A DNA stretch of 64,000 nt from Bacillota bacterium (lineage in GTDB: Bacteria; Bacillota; UBA4882; UBA8346), in assembly GCA_023436305.1 (NCBI GenBank), contig JAEZJQ010000005.1, positions 1 to 64,000 on the forward strand, in the 5' to 3' direction. Below are positions 28,244-39,694 of this stretch, one piece after another (the first letter of the stretch is position 1; the number at the start of each line of letters is the position of its first letter). The notes beneath the pieces are model-generated. The model was not told the DNA's origin. It saw only the letters and a program-made list of their open reading frames with translations, and did not search any database. Position numbers and translations under genes: made by a program.

Positions 28244-28377
28244 AAAATCCTCCCGGTTTCATTATTGACGGCACGGGAGGAAAATATACCATTTCATGAC
28301 GGGCGGGGGATATACATCGCGATACTTATCACCGCATTACGATTCAATTACCCGGCTACTCACGCAAGCAATGGGCA

Positions 28378-30012
<1,635 letters not shown>

Positions 30013-30741
30013 TTATGAGTCATACCGGTCATAAACCGCTTCAAAACTTTTATCCGTAAAATAAAGTAATAACGGACCGTATATTGCCAGCAACAAAAAC
30101 ATCAATACAACGAATTTAAGACATAAAACCAAAATTATTCCAAAAACCAAAATAAACCCAAAGCTGATCAGAAGGTTATCCAATACCATTAAAAAGGATT
30201 TCCGCAGTATCTTTTTAAATGGATTGCCCAGACAGAGCAATGGATTAAAGTAAAAGGACATCATAATCACAAACAGTAAAACATAGAGTGAAACAATTCC
30301 GGCAGCCAGAAATAAGAAGTTTTTAAAGAAAAGCGCCAGGATGATATTCAATGATAAGAGGCTGACCGCCAAAGAAAAAACACCGTAAATGCTCACTGAC
30401 TGCCAATAATATTTCCGGAACAGTTGCCAAAACATTTTAACATTGGGATACTCCACTTTTCGTTCCTGATATAAAGCATAGACCGCCGTCATAAGGGGGC
30501 TGGCCACCATGCTGTGCCAAATACAAAAGAATATCAAAAATAAAAAAACCGACTGTAAAATATCCAAAGGAGGATTTTGTATCGCTTGCAGACTAATTAA
30601 CGCCACGATGAAAACCGGCGTATAACCGATAAACCAAAATAAATCAATCACAAAGGAAAAACCCATTGATTTATACAGTTCAACGACCGAATGACCCAGG
30701 TTTTTCCCAATTGTCGAGAAGAAAGGTAGTTTTTTAGCCAT
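30013..30741 (-). CDS. Multi-pass membrane protein, DUF624/YesL-like
   Basis: Integral membrane protein of about 242 residues with five or six hydrophobic segments. The N-terminal amphipathic stretch and the pattern of small, aromatic-rich helices resemble YesL/DUF624 proteins, which often sit near sugar ABC transporters; none is nearby here. The start at 30741 follows AAAGGAG. It lies between argS (49-bp gap) and pyrG (27-bp gap) on one strand, suggesting cotranscription. Function unknown. Confidence 0.6.
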   Translation of the reverse strand: MAKKLPFFSTIGKNLGHSVVELYKSMGFSFVIDLFWFIGYTPVFIVALISLQAIQNPPLDILQSVFLFLIFFCIWHSMVASPLMTAVYALYQERKVEYPNVKMFWQLFRKYYWQSVSIYGVFSLAVSLLSLNIILALFFKNFLFLAAGIVSLYVLLFVIMMSFYFNPLLCLGNPFKKILRKSFLMVLDNLLISFGFILVFGIILVLCLKFVVLMFLLLAIYGPLLLYFTDKSFEAVYDRYDS

Positions 30742-30790
30742 ATTTAACTCCTTTAAAACAAACTGATTGAATTCACCCAATCATTGAATA

Positions 30791-32470
30791 TTACATCCGC
30801 TCCGGAGCGGATACTCCCAAGATTTCCAACCCGTGTTTAAAGATATGTCCCAGTCCCTCGGCAACCGCCAGCCGGGCTCGGGTGGTTTCCAGTTCTTCAC
30901 TAATGAACCGGCGCCGGTTATAATATGAGTGGAATAGGGTTGCCAATTCCAGTAAATAACCGGTTAACCGGTGCGGTTCCCGCCGTTTGGCGGTCTCACT
31001 GATTAAATCCGGAAAGTGAGCGGCTTTTTCGATGAGTAACGCTTCTTCGTCATCCCAATGTTGAATCAACTCCCGGCTGCTTCCGAAAGCCAGTTGCTCG
31101 GCGCCGGCCTGCCGAAAAATACTACAGATCCGGGCAAAGGCATATTGGACATAAAATACCGGATTTTCATTGGTTTGGGATTTCGCCAGATCCAGATCGA
31201 AATCCAAATGACTTTCGGGGCTGCGCATCAAGAAAAACCAGCGAGCGGCATCATTTCCCACATCCTCCAGCAGATCGGTCATGGTGATAAATTCACCGCG
31301 CCGTTTGGACATTTTAAAAGGTTGCCCATCTTTCAACAGATTGATCTGCTGAGCTATCAAGACCTCCAACCGGTCCGGATCAATCCCCACCGCAGCCATG
31401 GCCGCTTTCATTCGTGGAATATAACCGTGGTGATCCGGGCCCCAAATATCAATGACCTTATGGAAACCCCGGCTAAATTTATTCAAATGATACGCGATAT
31501 CTGAAGTAAAATATGTGGTTCGGCCATCGGCGGTTTGGAGCACCCGGTCTTTATCATCGCCAAAACCGGTGGTACGTAACCACAACGCGCCGTCAGCTTC
31601 ATAGGTTAAACCTTTATCCATTAGATCCTGCGTGACTTTAGCAACGGTTCCGTCTTGATGCAGGCCGCGTTCACTGAACCAGCAGTCGTAATTCACTCCG
31701 TAATTCGCCAAATCTGTTTTTTGGGAGGCTAAAATTTGCTGATAACCTAAATCCCGAAAAATCTCAATCCGCTTTTCTTCCGGAAACTGTAGATAATAAT
31801 CTTGTTTATCGGCTATCAAAGCCCGGGCCATATCATAGATATATTCACCCTGATAACCTTCCTCCGGAAATTCAACGGACTGGCCCAGCAACTCCCGATA
31901 CCTGGCATCGATGGAGCGTCCCAGAGTCCAAACTTGTACTCCATGGTCATTCACATAGTATTCACGTTGGACTTCCGCCCCGCAAGCCGAAAATAACCGG
32001 CCCAAGCTATCGCCCAACGCGGCGGCCCGGGCATTAACAACATTCATCGGCCCTACCGGATTGGCGCTCACAAATTCGATCTGCACGAATAAACCGGCCA
32101 AGTCCTGGCTCCGTCCAAAATCATCCTTGTCTTCCAGGATCGACTCCAAGACTTCTCCCAACCAGAGTTTGTTTAAATAAAAATTGATAAAACCGGCGCC
32201 CGCCACTTTGATATCCGCTAAATAGGGGTTGGTTGGCAATTGTTCAATAATGATCTGCGCAATCTCACGGGGGGGCTTTTTGATTTGTTTGGTTAAAACC
32301 ATGGCCAGATTGGTGGCATAGTTGCCATTGGCTTTGTCTTTGGGAATCTCCAAAATGATTTCCGGAAAATCCTGAATGGACAGTAGACCTTGATCGCGGC
32401 TGTTTAGCAATGCTTTGGTCAAATCATTTCTTAGACTGTCTTTAATTTTGCGAGTGACAATATTTTGCAT
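30791..32470 (-). CDS. argS: Arginyl-tRNA synthetase
   Basis: Class I synthetase of 559 residues that charges tRNA-Arg. The N-terminal Add-1 tRNA-binding domain (about 1-90), the catalytic Rossmann fold and the DALR anticodon-binding domain at the C-terminus (RLTGYLLELATLFHSYYNRR) are all present. The KMSKS region reads KMSKRRGEFITM. The class I HIGH position, normally LHxGHxRGA after SANPTG, reads MNVVNARAA here, so the first His is replaced. The start is the ATG at 32470 after AAAGGGG, one codon inside an in-frame GTG. Despite the motif change it is full length and should be the housekeeping enzyme. Confidence 0.95.
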   Translation of the reverse strand: MQNIVTRKIKDSLRNDLTKALLNSRDQGLLSIQDFPEIILEIPKDKANGNYATNLAMVLTKQIKKPPREIAQIIIEQLPTNPYLADIKVAGAGFINFYLNKLWLGEVLESILEDKDDFGRSQDLAGLFVQIEFVSANPVGPMNVVNARAAALGDSLGRLFSACGAEVQREYYVNDHGVQVWTLGRSIDARYRELLGQSVEFPEEGYQGEYIYDMARALIADKQDYYLQFPEEKRIEIFRDLGYQQILASQKTDLANYGVNYDCWFSERGLHQDGTVAKVTQDLMDKGLTYEADGALWLRTTGFGDDKDRVLQTADGRTTYFTSDIAYHLNKFSRGFHKVIDIWGPDHHGYIPRMKAAMAAVGIDPDRLEVLIAQQINLLKDGQPFKMSKRRGEFITMTDLLEDVGNDAARWFFLMRSPESHLDFDLDLAKSQTNENPVFYVQYAFARICSIFRQAGAEQLAFGSSRELIQHWDDEEALLIEKAAHFPDLISETAKRREPHRLTGYLLELATLFHSYYNRRRFISEELETTRARLAVAEGLGHIFKHGLEILGVSAPERM

Positions 32471-32553
32471 CACAAACCCCTTTAATCGCTTTGTTTCTTT
32501 TTTTGTTTTGCCTAAAAATTAGTATTACCGCAATTAACTATCGATTCAAGCAG

Positions 32554-32575
32554 AAAGGTCACCGAAGTGACCTTT
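32554..32575 (-). terminator. Hairpin terminator after the FmdB-type gene
   Basis: On the minus strand AAAGGTCAC and GTGACCTTT enclose a TTCG loop, forming the very stable C(UUCG)G tetraloop. It begins 2 bp after the stop of the zinc-ribbon gene. The following T-run is short (TTTCTGCTT), so it may act as a partial terminator before argS. Confidence 0.7.
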
Positions 32576-32577
32576 AT

Positions 32578-32874
32578 TTACGATGCTTTGCTCTCAGTTT
32601 GAGCCGGTTTGGTTTCCTTGGTTGCGCCGGTAGTCGCTGAACTGCCAGTTTTTTCACTGGTTGCAGGATTCTCACTGGCGGCTTTCTTCTGATAATCGCT
32701 GGACCGGTAATCCGTATTATGGAAGCCGGACCCCTTAAAGATAATATTTTGATTCCGGCTGATGAGGCGGCTTACCTCCTTGCCGCACTTGGGGCAATGA
32801 TTAAGTGTGGTGCTTATACTGTGAAACTCCTCAAAAATCCCGCAATTCTGGCAACTATACTCATATGTCGGCAT
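32578..32874 (-). CDS. FmdB-family zinc ribbon protein
   Basis: Small protein of 98 residues. The N-terminal putative regulatory FmdB zinc ribbon has the pattern PTYEYSCQNCG, then CPKCG, within the first 40 residues. The C-terminal half is low-complexity, rich in Ser, Ala, Thr, Lys and Glu, and probably disordered. The ribosome site AAGGAGGTGAGG is strong. FmdB-like proteins are widespread and poorly understood; one member was proposed to regulate formamidase. It is followed by a hairpin and then argS. Confidence 0.88.
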   Translation of the reverse strand: MPTYEYSCQNCGIFEEFHSISTTLNHCPKCGKEVSRLISRNQNIIFKGSGFHNTDYRSSDYQKKAASENPATSEKTGSSATTGATKETKPAQTESKAS

Positions 32875-33096
32875 GATGGCCTCACCTCCTTACAAAGTAA
32901 TCGAATCAAATCAGGGTATCATAACCCAGTAAAAATAAACTTGTTTTTATGGTAACATTAATTTTCATGGTAACAACAATATATTAAGGGATAGAAGATC
33001 AAATGTCAAGCAGTGGAAAAATAATTTCACGGAATCGTAACTCATGAAAACAAATTATTCATCTTCAATAAAATGCTAATTTTTTAAGGCAATTTC

Positions 33097-34023
33097 CTAT
33101 TTCTCGCCCGGCCTCTTCTCTGTAAAGTACCGGAATAGTTCAATAGGCAACGGGAATAAAATGGTTGAATTTTTTTCGCCTGCAATTTCGGTAAGTGTTT
33201 GCAGAAAACGTAGTTGTATGGAGGCCGGTTGGGTTTCCAAAACTTTGGCGGCCTCGGCCAATTTTTCGGAAGATTGATATTCGCCGTCGGCGGCAATCAC
33301 TTTGGCGCGCCGTTCCCGTTCGGCCTCGGCTTGCCTGGCCATGGCCCGTTTCATGGACTCCGCCAGTTCCACTGCTTTAATCTCCACCCCGGTAACTTTG
33401 ATACCCCAAGGGTCGGTGGCTTCATCCAGCAACTGCTTGAGAATCTCGTTCAACTCACTTCGTTTCGAAAGCATTTCATCCAGGTCATGTTGTCCCAGCA
33501 CCGAACGGAGAATGGTTTGCCCAAGGAGGGAGGTACTGCGGACATAATCGGCGACTTTGACTACCGCCAGTACGGAGTCAAAAACATTAAAATATACAAC
33601 CGCATCCACCAAAATCGGCACATTATCTTTGGTAATAACTTCCTGCTTGGGCACATCGATGGTAAACGTGCGCAGATCAATCATTCTCACAAAATCAATT
33701 CCCATCGGAAAAATTAAGTTGAGCCCGGGATTTAAAATACCAATCTGCCGCCCGAACCGGAACAAAACTCCCCGTTCGTATTCGGTTACCACCCGTAACA
33801 TACTGGGTAGAAATAAAATCGGAAAAATAAATAACAGCAACGCCAAAAACTCCAGATTACTGTAAATTAAAATGATTTGAATCGACGCTACAACGGCTCC
33901 CGATAAAATTAAAAACCAGGAGATGGTTTTGGCCTTGGTGGCAAAAGCAAGACCCAACCAGATCACCCACCAGATGCCGAAAATAAACCAGCCCACATAA
34001 ATCCAACTCATCCAATCCGACAT
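33097..34023 (-). CDS. Slipin, SPFH/band 7 membrane protein
   Basis: Membrane-microdomain scaffold of 308 residues. Three or four hydrophobic segments (about 5-75) precede the SPFH domain, which is more than the single hairpin of most slipins. The band 7 domain (about 78-240) starts VTEYERGVLFRFGR and has DNVPILVDAVVYF. A charged coiled-coil (about 205-260, QAEAERERRAKVIAADGEYQ) and the C-terminal tail follow. Slipins are often paired with an NfeD protease partner, but none is next to it here. A short gap with word repeats separates it from the radical-SAM gene. Confidence 0.93.
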   Translation of the reverse strand: MSDWMSWIYVGWFIFGIWWVIWLGLAFATKAKTISWFLILSGAVVASIQIILIYSNLEFLALLLFIFPILFLPSMLRVVTEYERGVLFRFGRQIGILNPGLNLIFPMGIDFVRMIDLRTFTIDVPKQEVITKDNVPILVDAVVYFNVFDSVLAVVKVADYVRSTSLLGQTILRSVLGQHDLDEMLSKRSELNEILKQLLDEATDPWGIKVTGVEIKAVELAESMKRAMARQAEAERERRAKVIAADGEYQSSEKLAEAAKVLETQPASIQLRFLQTLTEIAGEKNSTILFPLPIELFRYFTEKRPGEK

Positions 34024-34046
34024 AATAGACCTCCTTTTTTAATTAT

Positions 34047-34082
34047 TTCAGAATTCAGAGCTCAGAATTTAGAACTCAGAAC
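34047..34082. repeat. cagaattcagagctcagaa-type word repeat
   Basis: TCAGAATTCAGAGCTCAGAA followed by further near-copies of CAGAAyTyAGA fills the gap between the radical-SAM and slipin genes. The same word type recurs in the mcsB-clpC gap. No function is evident. Confidence 0.45.
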
Positions 34083-35833
34083 TTAATTTCCAACGGAACC
34101 ACCCTGGCTTTTTTCCCACAGTAAACGAATAATAATATTTGCGGTTGCATACCCGGAGGAGTTTGTGGATGGACCGGCAGTTTTAAAGGATTAAATTCAA
34201 AGTCTACGAATAATACGCGTCGCTGGATCTCCCGGACTGTCAGCCCTTTGAATTCGGGAATAAACCTTTCGATATTACGGCCATCAAGCCAGAATTGGTA
34301 ACCGAAGTTTTTTAATTCGGGGCGGTTCGTTCCAGCCCAATCCGGCAGTTCCACCATACGTTCCCAAGTTAACAGATCATATTTCAAGAGATTGCGTAAG
34401 ATGATTCCCGGGTCATGCTTCACGGATTGATGAAATTGAAGCAAGTATGCGTAAAGATCCTTCTCTTTATGCGAAAATTGATCAAATCCCCGTGTTTTCC
34501 ACCAGAAGGCCAACGACTCAAACATTGCAAACGGACTGGGAAATAAGGCAAATAAATATTCGAGACTGGTGGCAAAGCGGCCGGATGAATGATACCGTTC
34601 CAGTAAATCTTCGATAACTTTAAGCTGTAATAATTCCTCATAAGAAATCCAACGATTGGCCAACACCTCATAAGGCGCCTCGGCGGTAAAGATATAGCCA
34701 TACTCATCGGCCTTATCCCGTAATCCGGACCCTTTCAATAGTTTTAAAAATCCCAATTGAAGCCGGTCCGGTCTGATGGCCATATTTTCATTAAAAGTCC
34801 GGGCGAAGGAATGGTAATCCTCTCCGGGCAAACCCGCTATCAGATCCAGATGAACGAAAACATTCCGCTTTGTTAGCAATTTGGATACCTGGCCGCTAAG
34901 CCTGGCAAAATTCATTTTACGTTGAATTAATTCCAAGGTTCCCGGGTTGGTGCTTTGCACCCCAATCTCAAACTGAAAGAGGCCGGGCGGCGCCAAACTC
35001 AAAATATCAATGGATTCGTCATCCAGTAAATCCCCGATAATCTCAAAATGAAAATTGGTGCTACCCGGATGTTCCAACAAAAACCGCCATATTCGCTTGG
35101 CGCGATCCGGATTGCAGTTAAAAGAACGATCCACGAATTTAACTTGGGCGATTTCCGCGGTAACAAAACGCAGTAATTCTTGCTGAACCCGTTCCAGGGG
35201 GAAAAACCTGACCTGGCGTTCATTAGCCGACAGGCAATACTGGCAATTGTACGGACAGCCGCGTGAAGCTTCATAATAAACCAGTTTGCGGCGAAACGGC
35301 GTAAGATCTTCCGGATAGGGAAACGGGAGCTCTCCCAAATCATCAATCAGCGCCCGGGCACTGTTGGTCAAGACACGGCCTGCTTCCCGGTACACCAGGC
35401 CATTGATGGAACTCCAGTCCGGCTGGTTCTTGGATAACTCCTTTAACCATTCCGTAAAGGTAATCTCTCCCTCGCCAACCACAATGAAATCCACCACCGG
35501 ATATTGAGCGAGCAACTCCTCCGGTTCGGCCGAGGCTTCGGGCCCGCCCAGAATAATGATGGTTTTGGGAGCTAATTGTTTAATCCTCCGGCAAATCACC
35601 AAAATCAATTCCATATTCCAAATATTGCAGGAAAAACCAATCACATCTGCCCGCTCACTGTATATCTCCCCGCAAACCCAGTTTAAATCCTGATTAATAT
35701 TAAACTCGCGGAATTGCAACTCCAAGTCCCGATTACCATTTCCAAGATTCGCGCGCGCATAATGGTACAGATACCATAAAGACAGGGCCGTATGTACAAA
35801 TTTGGCGTTCAAGGTTGTTAAAAATACTTTCAT
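34076..35833 (-). CDS. B12-binding radical SAM protein (DUF4080 type)
   Basis: Iron-sulfur enzyme of 585 residues. A cobalamin-binding Rossmann domain (about 1-140, with SCNIWNMELIL and ILGGPEASAEPEELL) is followed by the radical-SAM barrel. The CxxxCxxC cluster motif is in SRGCPYNCQYCLS (about 193-205). The C-terminal region after about 380 matches DUF4080 as I recall it. These proteins carry out methylation or rearrangement chemistry on unknown substrates. It is a single gene, divergent from the amidohydrolase. Confidence 0.88.
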   Translation of the reverse strand: MKVFLTTLNAKFVHTALSLWYLYHYARANLGNGNRDLELQFREFNINQDLNWVCGEIYSERADVIGFSCNIWNMELILVICRRIKQLAPKTIIILGGPEASAEPEELLAQYPVVDFIVVGEGEITFTEWLKELSKNQPDWSSINGLVYREAGRVLTNSARALIDDLGELPFPYPEDLTPFRRKLVYYEASRGCPYNCQYCLSANERQVRFFPLERVQQELLRFVTAEIAQVKFVDRSFNCNPDRAKRIWRFLLEHPGSTNFHFEIIGDLLDDESIDILSLAPPGLFQFEIGVQSTNPGTLELIQRKMNFARLSGQVSKLLTKRNVFVHLDLIAGLPGEDYHSFARTFNENMAIRPDRLQLGFLKLLKGSGLRDKADEYGYIFTAEAPYEVLANRWISYEELLQLKVIEDLLERYHSSGRFATSLEYLFALFPSPFAMFESLAFWWKTRGFDQFSHKEKDLYAYLLQFHQSVKHDPGIILRNLLKYDLLTWERMVELPDWAGTNRPELKNFGYQFWLDGRNIERFIPEFKGLTVREIQRRVLFVDFEFNPLKLPVHPQTPPGMQPQILLFVYCGKKARVVPLEIKF

Positions 35834-36015
35834 TAGCCACCTGTAAAAAAAATTTGTTTTTTTATAAACCGGATTGCTCCACGGTCCATTTAATAAAGGT
35901 TATTATCATTCTAAATTATGGTTATTATTTACCAACCCCGATCAAATTCCTGCTTGATTTTAATTTTTATACTGTTAAACTAAAAACGGTACAATTTGAA
36001 CCCGAGGTGTTTTCG

Positions 36016-36846
36016 ATGTTGATTGACTGTCATACCCATGCCTTTGCCGATAAAATTGCCGAAAAAGCCGTGATTCAACTGGTCGATTATTATCAAATCC
36101 CCACCAGTTTCGGGGGGCGTTTGGACGATTTATTAAAGGCGGCGATGGAAGCCAGACTAGAAGCGCTTATCCTGCTAGTGGCCGCCACCAAACCCGAACA
36201 AGTCAAACCCGCCAATGATTGGGCGCTTACTATAAAAGGAACCGGTTCTTTTGAACTGGAAACAAAATATGGTTTGAGTCCCCTACCGCAAATCGTCCCA
36301 TTCGGCTCTTACCACCCGGATGACCCGGATTGGTTTTCCGAGATTCAACGGTTACGCAAGTCTGGTGTGAAGGGTATCAAACTACACCCGGAATTTCAAG
36401 GAATCGATCTGGCCGATCCGCGTTTAAAAGATTTTTGGGCTGAGATTGAATCCGATTTCATCGTCATGATTCACGTTGGAGACCCAGTTCATAGTGAATC
36501 CAATCAGAGTACTCCCCGGAAAGTAGCAGCGATTTTAAATAATTTTCCAAAGTTAAGAGTTATTGCGGCGCACCTGGGAGGATATCTATTTTGGAATGAA
36601 GTATTGGATGTTTTGGCCGGGCGTGATCTTTATTTGGACACTTCAAGCGCTCTACCCTATATTGATCCTGGTTTGTTACGAAAGATCTTCGCCAAACACG
36701 GAACCGAAAAGATTCTCTTTGGCAGCGACTATCCGCTGCGCTCGCCGGCCCAGGATCTGGCACTGTTAGATGGGATAAAGTGGTTGACCGGCCACGAAAA
36801 AGAGCGGATCTTCGGGCTTAATTGCGCTGAACTATTAAACCTGTAA
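36016..36846 (+). CDS. Amidohydrolase-family metal-dependent hydrolase
   Basis: TIM-barrel hydrolase of 276 residues. The first-strand metal site is CHTHAF, followed by KGIKLHPEFQG, a histidine in MIHVGDP and AAHLGG, and the C-terminal LFGSDYPLRSP with the metal-binding Asp. The layout fits the amidohydrolase 2/TatD-like groups. The start is the ATG at 36016, 7 bp after GAGGTG and directly before the first metal motif; the upstream open frame is AT-rich and looks non-coding. Substrate unknown. Confidence 0.88.
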   Translation: MLIDCHTHAFADKIAEKAVIQLVDYYQIPTSFGGRLDDLLKAAMEARLEALILLVAATKPEQVKPANDWALTIKGTGSFELETKYGLSPLPQIVPFGSYHPDDPDWFSEIQRLRKSGVKGIKLHPEFQGIDLADPRLKDFWAEIESDFIVMIHVGDPVHSESNQSTPRKVAAILNNFPKLRVIAAHLGGYLFWNEVLDVLAGRDLYLDTSSALPYIDPGLLRKIFAKHGTEKILFGSDYPLRSPAQDLALLDGIKWLTGHEKERIFGLNCAELLNL

Positions 36847-37024
36847 TTTCCCAAGTAAGTTCTCGAGTCACACCCAATAAGAACTTGCCGAATCGAGGCA
36901 AAAGTGAGTTGGTAGAAAACTAAAAAATCCGCCACGATAGGGAACTCCAAGTACTTGTTCCTATGAAGAAAATTCCTCTTTTTACCGAAATAGAAGTGTA
37001 AAGAAGATGGAGGAGAGAATCAAA

Positions 37025-37669
37025 ATGACCATCAAGAAACCACTGTTCGCTTTATTATTCATCGGGATTATAATTGGGTCAAAAATTTCATCCGCGGCCG
37101 AACCATTTCCCACAGGGAAAATCAATTACAACCGGCCGAAAGCCGCAGTTGAGACAATCACCGGAACCTGGCTATATCTTTGGTGGCATGGTTCCGCCAG
37201 TATTACAAAAGCAGATGGCGCCGCGGTTACCAAGCCGATGTTCATACCCGAGTCTTACCGTGAAACAGCTGATCAAAAAAGCGAATCCTTTCTTCGTTTC
37301 CGGGCGGATGGTACCGGTACTTTTTTCAGACGGTTTATTGTTTTCAAATATAACGGAGAAAAAATTACCGTGGTCACCAAAGATAGAAGCGGTCAATGGG
37401 TTAAAGGTAATCGTCCGGAGCTAATAACCGATTTCAGATGGGAAATCCAGGGTAATCAAATAATTATCCGAACCAGTGATGATTCTTCCGGATTCAATAA
37501 AAATGGTAAATACAATTTTGTTTTCAATACCACCCCCACCCGGAAAGCTTCCCGGTATATCACTGCCCGCCTGCGCTTAAACGATGAGTTAATTATCTAT
37601 CGATTGGGCCAATTCTTGAGAGTCGGGCCAAAATCGGAACAGGATTTATTGCGGCAGTATGGTATCTAG
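37025..37669 (+). CDS. Secreted beta-rich protein of unknown function
   Basis: Protein of 214 residues with a clear signal peptide (about 1-24, ending in SSAAEP). The mature region alternates polar and hydrophobic residues in the way of lipocalin-like folds: TGTWLYLWWHG, then RADGTGTFFRRFIVFKYNGEK. The start at 37025 follows GGAGGAG. It is monocistronic and convergent with the beta-barrel gene. The family was not recognised. Confidence 0.65.
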   Translation: MTIKKPLFALLFIGIIIGSKISSAAEPFPTGKINYNRPKAAVETITGTWLYLWWHGSASITKADGAAVTKPMFIPESYRETADQKSESFLRFRADGTGTFFRRFIVFKYNGEKITVVTKDRSGQWVKGNRPELITDFRWEIQGNQIIIRTSDDSSGFNKNGKYNFVFNTTPTRKASRYITARLRLNDELIIYRLGQFLRVGPKSEQDLLRQYGI

Positions 37670-37717
37670 TAGTACAGGAGTGTAAGTGCCAACCGGATTC
37701 AGTCTTATTTTCTTTTT

Positions 37718-38860
37718 TTAAAACTTGACCTCGATCCCGATTCCATATTCAGCTTTCGGGCTATTCCCCGAATTCATCCCGTTAAGATTCCCCGAGTAAC
37801 TTCGGGCGTTCAACAGTAAATTGGTATTTTGAAGGATATTATACAAAAATTGAAATGTCCCTATCCAGCTTCCCTCCGCCGGATTATAGATCCCATTCAG
37901 GGTAAAGTTCCGGATTTCATCGTAAATAAAACTGGCCTGGCCAAAAAAATAATTTGGCCCCAAAAAGGTTCGGTTCAAGGATTGTAATTCCGGGAGCGTC
38001 AGGATGGTAGGATCAATGGGATTTCCGTTATGATAATATTCGGCTAAAAGAACCACCTTGCCTCCATTGAAGGAATAATCCGCACCGACCATTCCTTCAA
38101 AGTATTGGGTGTTGGTAAGCGTATTCCAATGTTCCACCACTTCCCCATGGATGCCGATCCCGAGGTCACCTTTAAATGTAACTCCAACCAACAATTCTTC
38201 CTGAGGTTTTTTATAAATCCCGGTGAGACTCAAATCATACCCCTGTACATTCCCGAAGATCTTAACAGCGCTCGCGGAATCCGTCCCGTTGGCCGTAATG
38301 GTTGTAACGCCCTCGATCCCGGCCAAATCTCCCAGTGGAACTTGCACCCGCATAATATCGCTCCCTTTCCGGGACAATCCGATATCCTGCAGATTTACAG
38401 TGGAAAAACAATCGATAGGGGAAAAGATATATCCAACCCCATAATTAATAATCTGACGTCCAAGCGTGAACGTCCAACGGTCAGAAAAAAGGGCCAGATA
38501 AAGTTTCCGGGTTTCGAGCAGCGGAACCCACCGGGTATCAAGCCACAAGAATGAAGGGTTTTGCCCGGCGGACAAGGTTTTTAAATAGGTTTCGGCATTA
38601 TCCCCGGCCAGTAACAGCAGCTCAAAGCTTCCCTCTACTTTTACATTCGATTCCATCTCCTTGAAGTTTAGACGAAGTGTACTTTGATCCCCCCATCTCC
38701 AGGCCGGGGAATTATCCGAAGGATTATATTGCCACGTTGTAACATCGTTACGGAAACTGCCGGAAAGATCAAAAGCAGCCTCAGTTTTAAATCCGGTAAA
38801 CATGAACCAAATAAAAACCGCCAATACCAGGAATCCGGTTTGTTTGCTACGATTTTTCAC
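37718..38860 (-). CDS. Putative outer-membrane beta-barrel protein
   Basis: Exported protein of 380 residues. A signal peptide (about 1-28) is followed by repeated amphipathic beta-strands with frequent Gly, Asn and aromatic residues. The protein ends in GIGIEVKF, and a terminal Phe is the classical signal for BAM-dependent outer-membrane insertion. GRQIINYGVGYIFSPIDCF recalls porin-like proteins of other diderms. It is the last gene of the LolA/LolCDE-like operon, 16 bp after the LolA-like gene. The start is a GTG. Pore or lipid-receiving function is inference. Confidence 0.75.
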   Translation of the reverse strand: MKNRSKQTGFLVLAVFIWFMFTGFKTEAAFDLSGSFRNDVTTWQYNPSDNSPAWRWGDQSTLRLNFKEMESNVKVEGSFELLLLAGDNAETYLKTLSAGQNPSFLWLDTRWVPLLETRKLYLALFSDRWTFTLGRQIINYGVGYIFSPIDCFSTVNLQDIGLSRKGSDIMRVQVPLGDLAGIEGVTTITANGTDSASAVKIFGNVQGYDLSLTGIYKKPQEELLVGVTFKGDLGIGIHGEVVEHWNTLTNTQYFEGMVGADYSFNGGKVVLLAEYYHNGNPIDPTILTLPELQSLNRTFLGPNYFFGQASFIYDEIRNFTLNGIYNPAEGSWIGTFQFLYNILQNTNLLLNARSYSGNLNGMNSGNSPKAEYGIGIEVKF

Positions 38861-38876
38861 GACGTTTCATCCCCAT

Positions 38877-39629
38877 TCATTTCTGCAGGTTCTGCATGGT
38901 GAATAACTTTTCACTCACCGGTACATCCAATTGAACATCCATCATTGTAAATACCGTTTTACTACCCTTTCGGAGTTTGTCGGCAATCTCCGATTTTACT
39001 GGAAAATAGCGCTCCCCAATCTTTCGGATTTCCAGTGTCCGACTTTCTTTCAAAAGTTTGCCGCTTTTGGCGTACTTCTCTTCTTTAAGCCCTATAAAAC
39101 GTTCGGTATCAATCCACATTTTTCGTTTTTCATAAGACACTTCTTTTACTTTGGCCGTCAGGGTAATTACGTTACAAGGCCGGCCGTCAACGTTTTCCGC
39201 TCCGGTGATTTCAATATTGTATTTTGAATAGAGGGAATCGGATTCCAAAGCGTCTTCATAAGAGACATCGCTTCCCATCATTCCCTGTTTCAACATATGC
39301 CCGGATATTAAAAATACATTTTCTTCGACCCCGTCATAAATCCACATTTTTTTATCAATTTTGAGGTAGCGGGTATTTTTATCCTCAGGGTTCAGAAATT
39401 CTACGAAAGCTTTTTGGGTTCCCATTCCATGGGTTTTCATAATCTTCACCCGGGGTTTCGCCGTGGCATTAATAAATATTTCCATTTTGCCGGTATAAAT
39501 AATGGTGTCATATTTTAAATTGGCATCGACTTTTCGCAGGATTTCCTCTCCCGTAATGGCATCAACCCTTGAAAAACCAACAACAACCCCGAAAAGTACA
39601 ATCAATAAAATCCAAAAAACCGGTTTCAT
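38877..39629 (-). CDS. LolA-like outer membrane lipoprotein-sorting protein
   Basis: Exported protein of 250 residues with a signal peptide (about 1-24). The mature part is an LolA/LolB-type open beta-barrel with the sequence habits of the family: repeated strands such as YTGKMEIFINA, KMWIDTERF and SRTLEIRKIGERYFP. It belongs to the broad outer membrane lipoprotein-sorting group rather than classical E. coli LolA. It lies between two FtsX-like permease genes upstream and a beta-barrel gene downstream, which suggests it carries a lipid or lipoprotein across the periplasm. Confidence 0.82.
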   Translation of the reverse strand: MKPVFWILLIVLFGVVVGFSRVDAITGEEILRKVDANLKYDTIIYTGKMEIFINATAKPRVKIMKTHGMGTQKAFVEFLNPEDKNTRYLKIDKKMWIYDGVEENVFLISGHMLKQGMMGSDVSYEDALESDSLYSKYNIEITGAENVDGRPCNVITLTAKVKEVSYEKRKMWIDTERFIGLKEEKYAKSGKLLKESRTLEIRKIGERYFPVKSEIADKLRKGSKTVFTMMDVQLDVPVSEKLFTMQNLQK

Positions 39630-39694
39630 GATTTCCCCTCCTCATTAAGTGTAAGTTCTTAATTCTCCCAATCCTATAATCCTGTAAACCCTAG

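Noticed and set aside
32471..32553. T-box leader upstream of argS
   Set aside because: The gap is under 90 bp and has no AGGGTGGnACCGCG-type sequence.
35815..36015. Upstream extension of the amidohydrolase frame
   Set aside because: AT-rich, overlaps the radical-SAM gene and lacks a ribosome site; the ATG at 36016 has GAGGTG and starts just before the metal motif.
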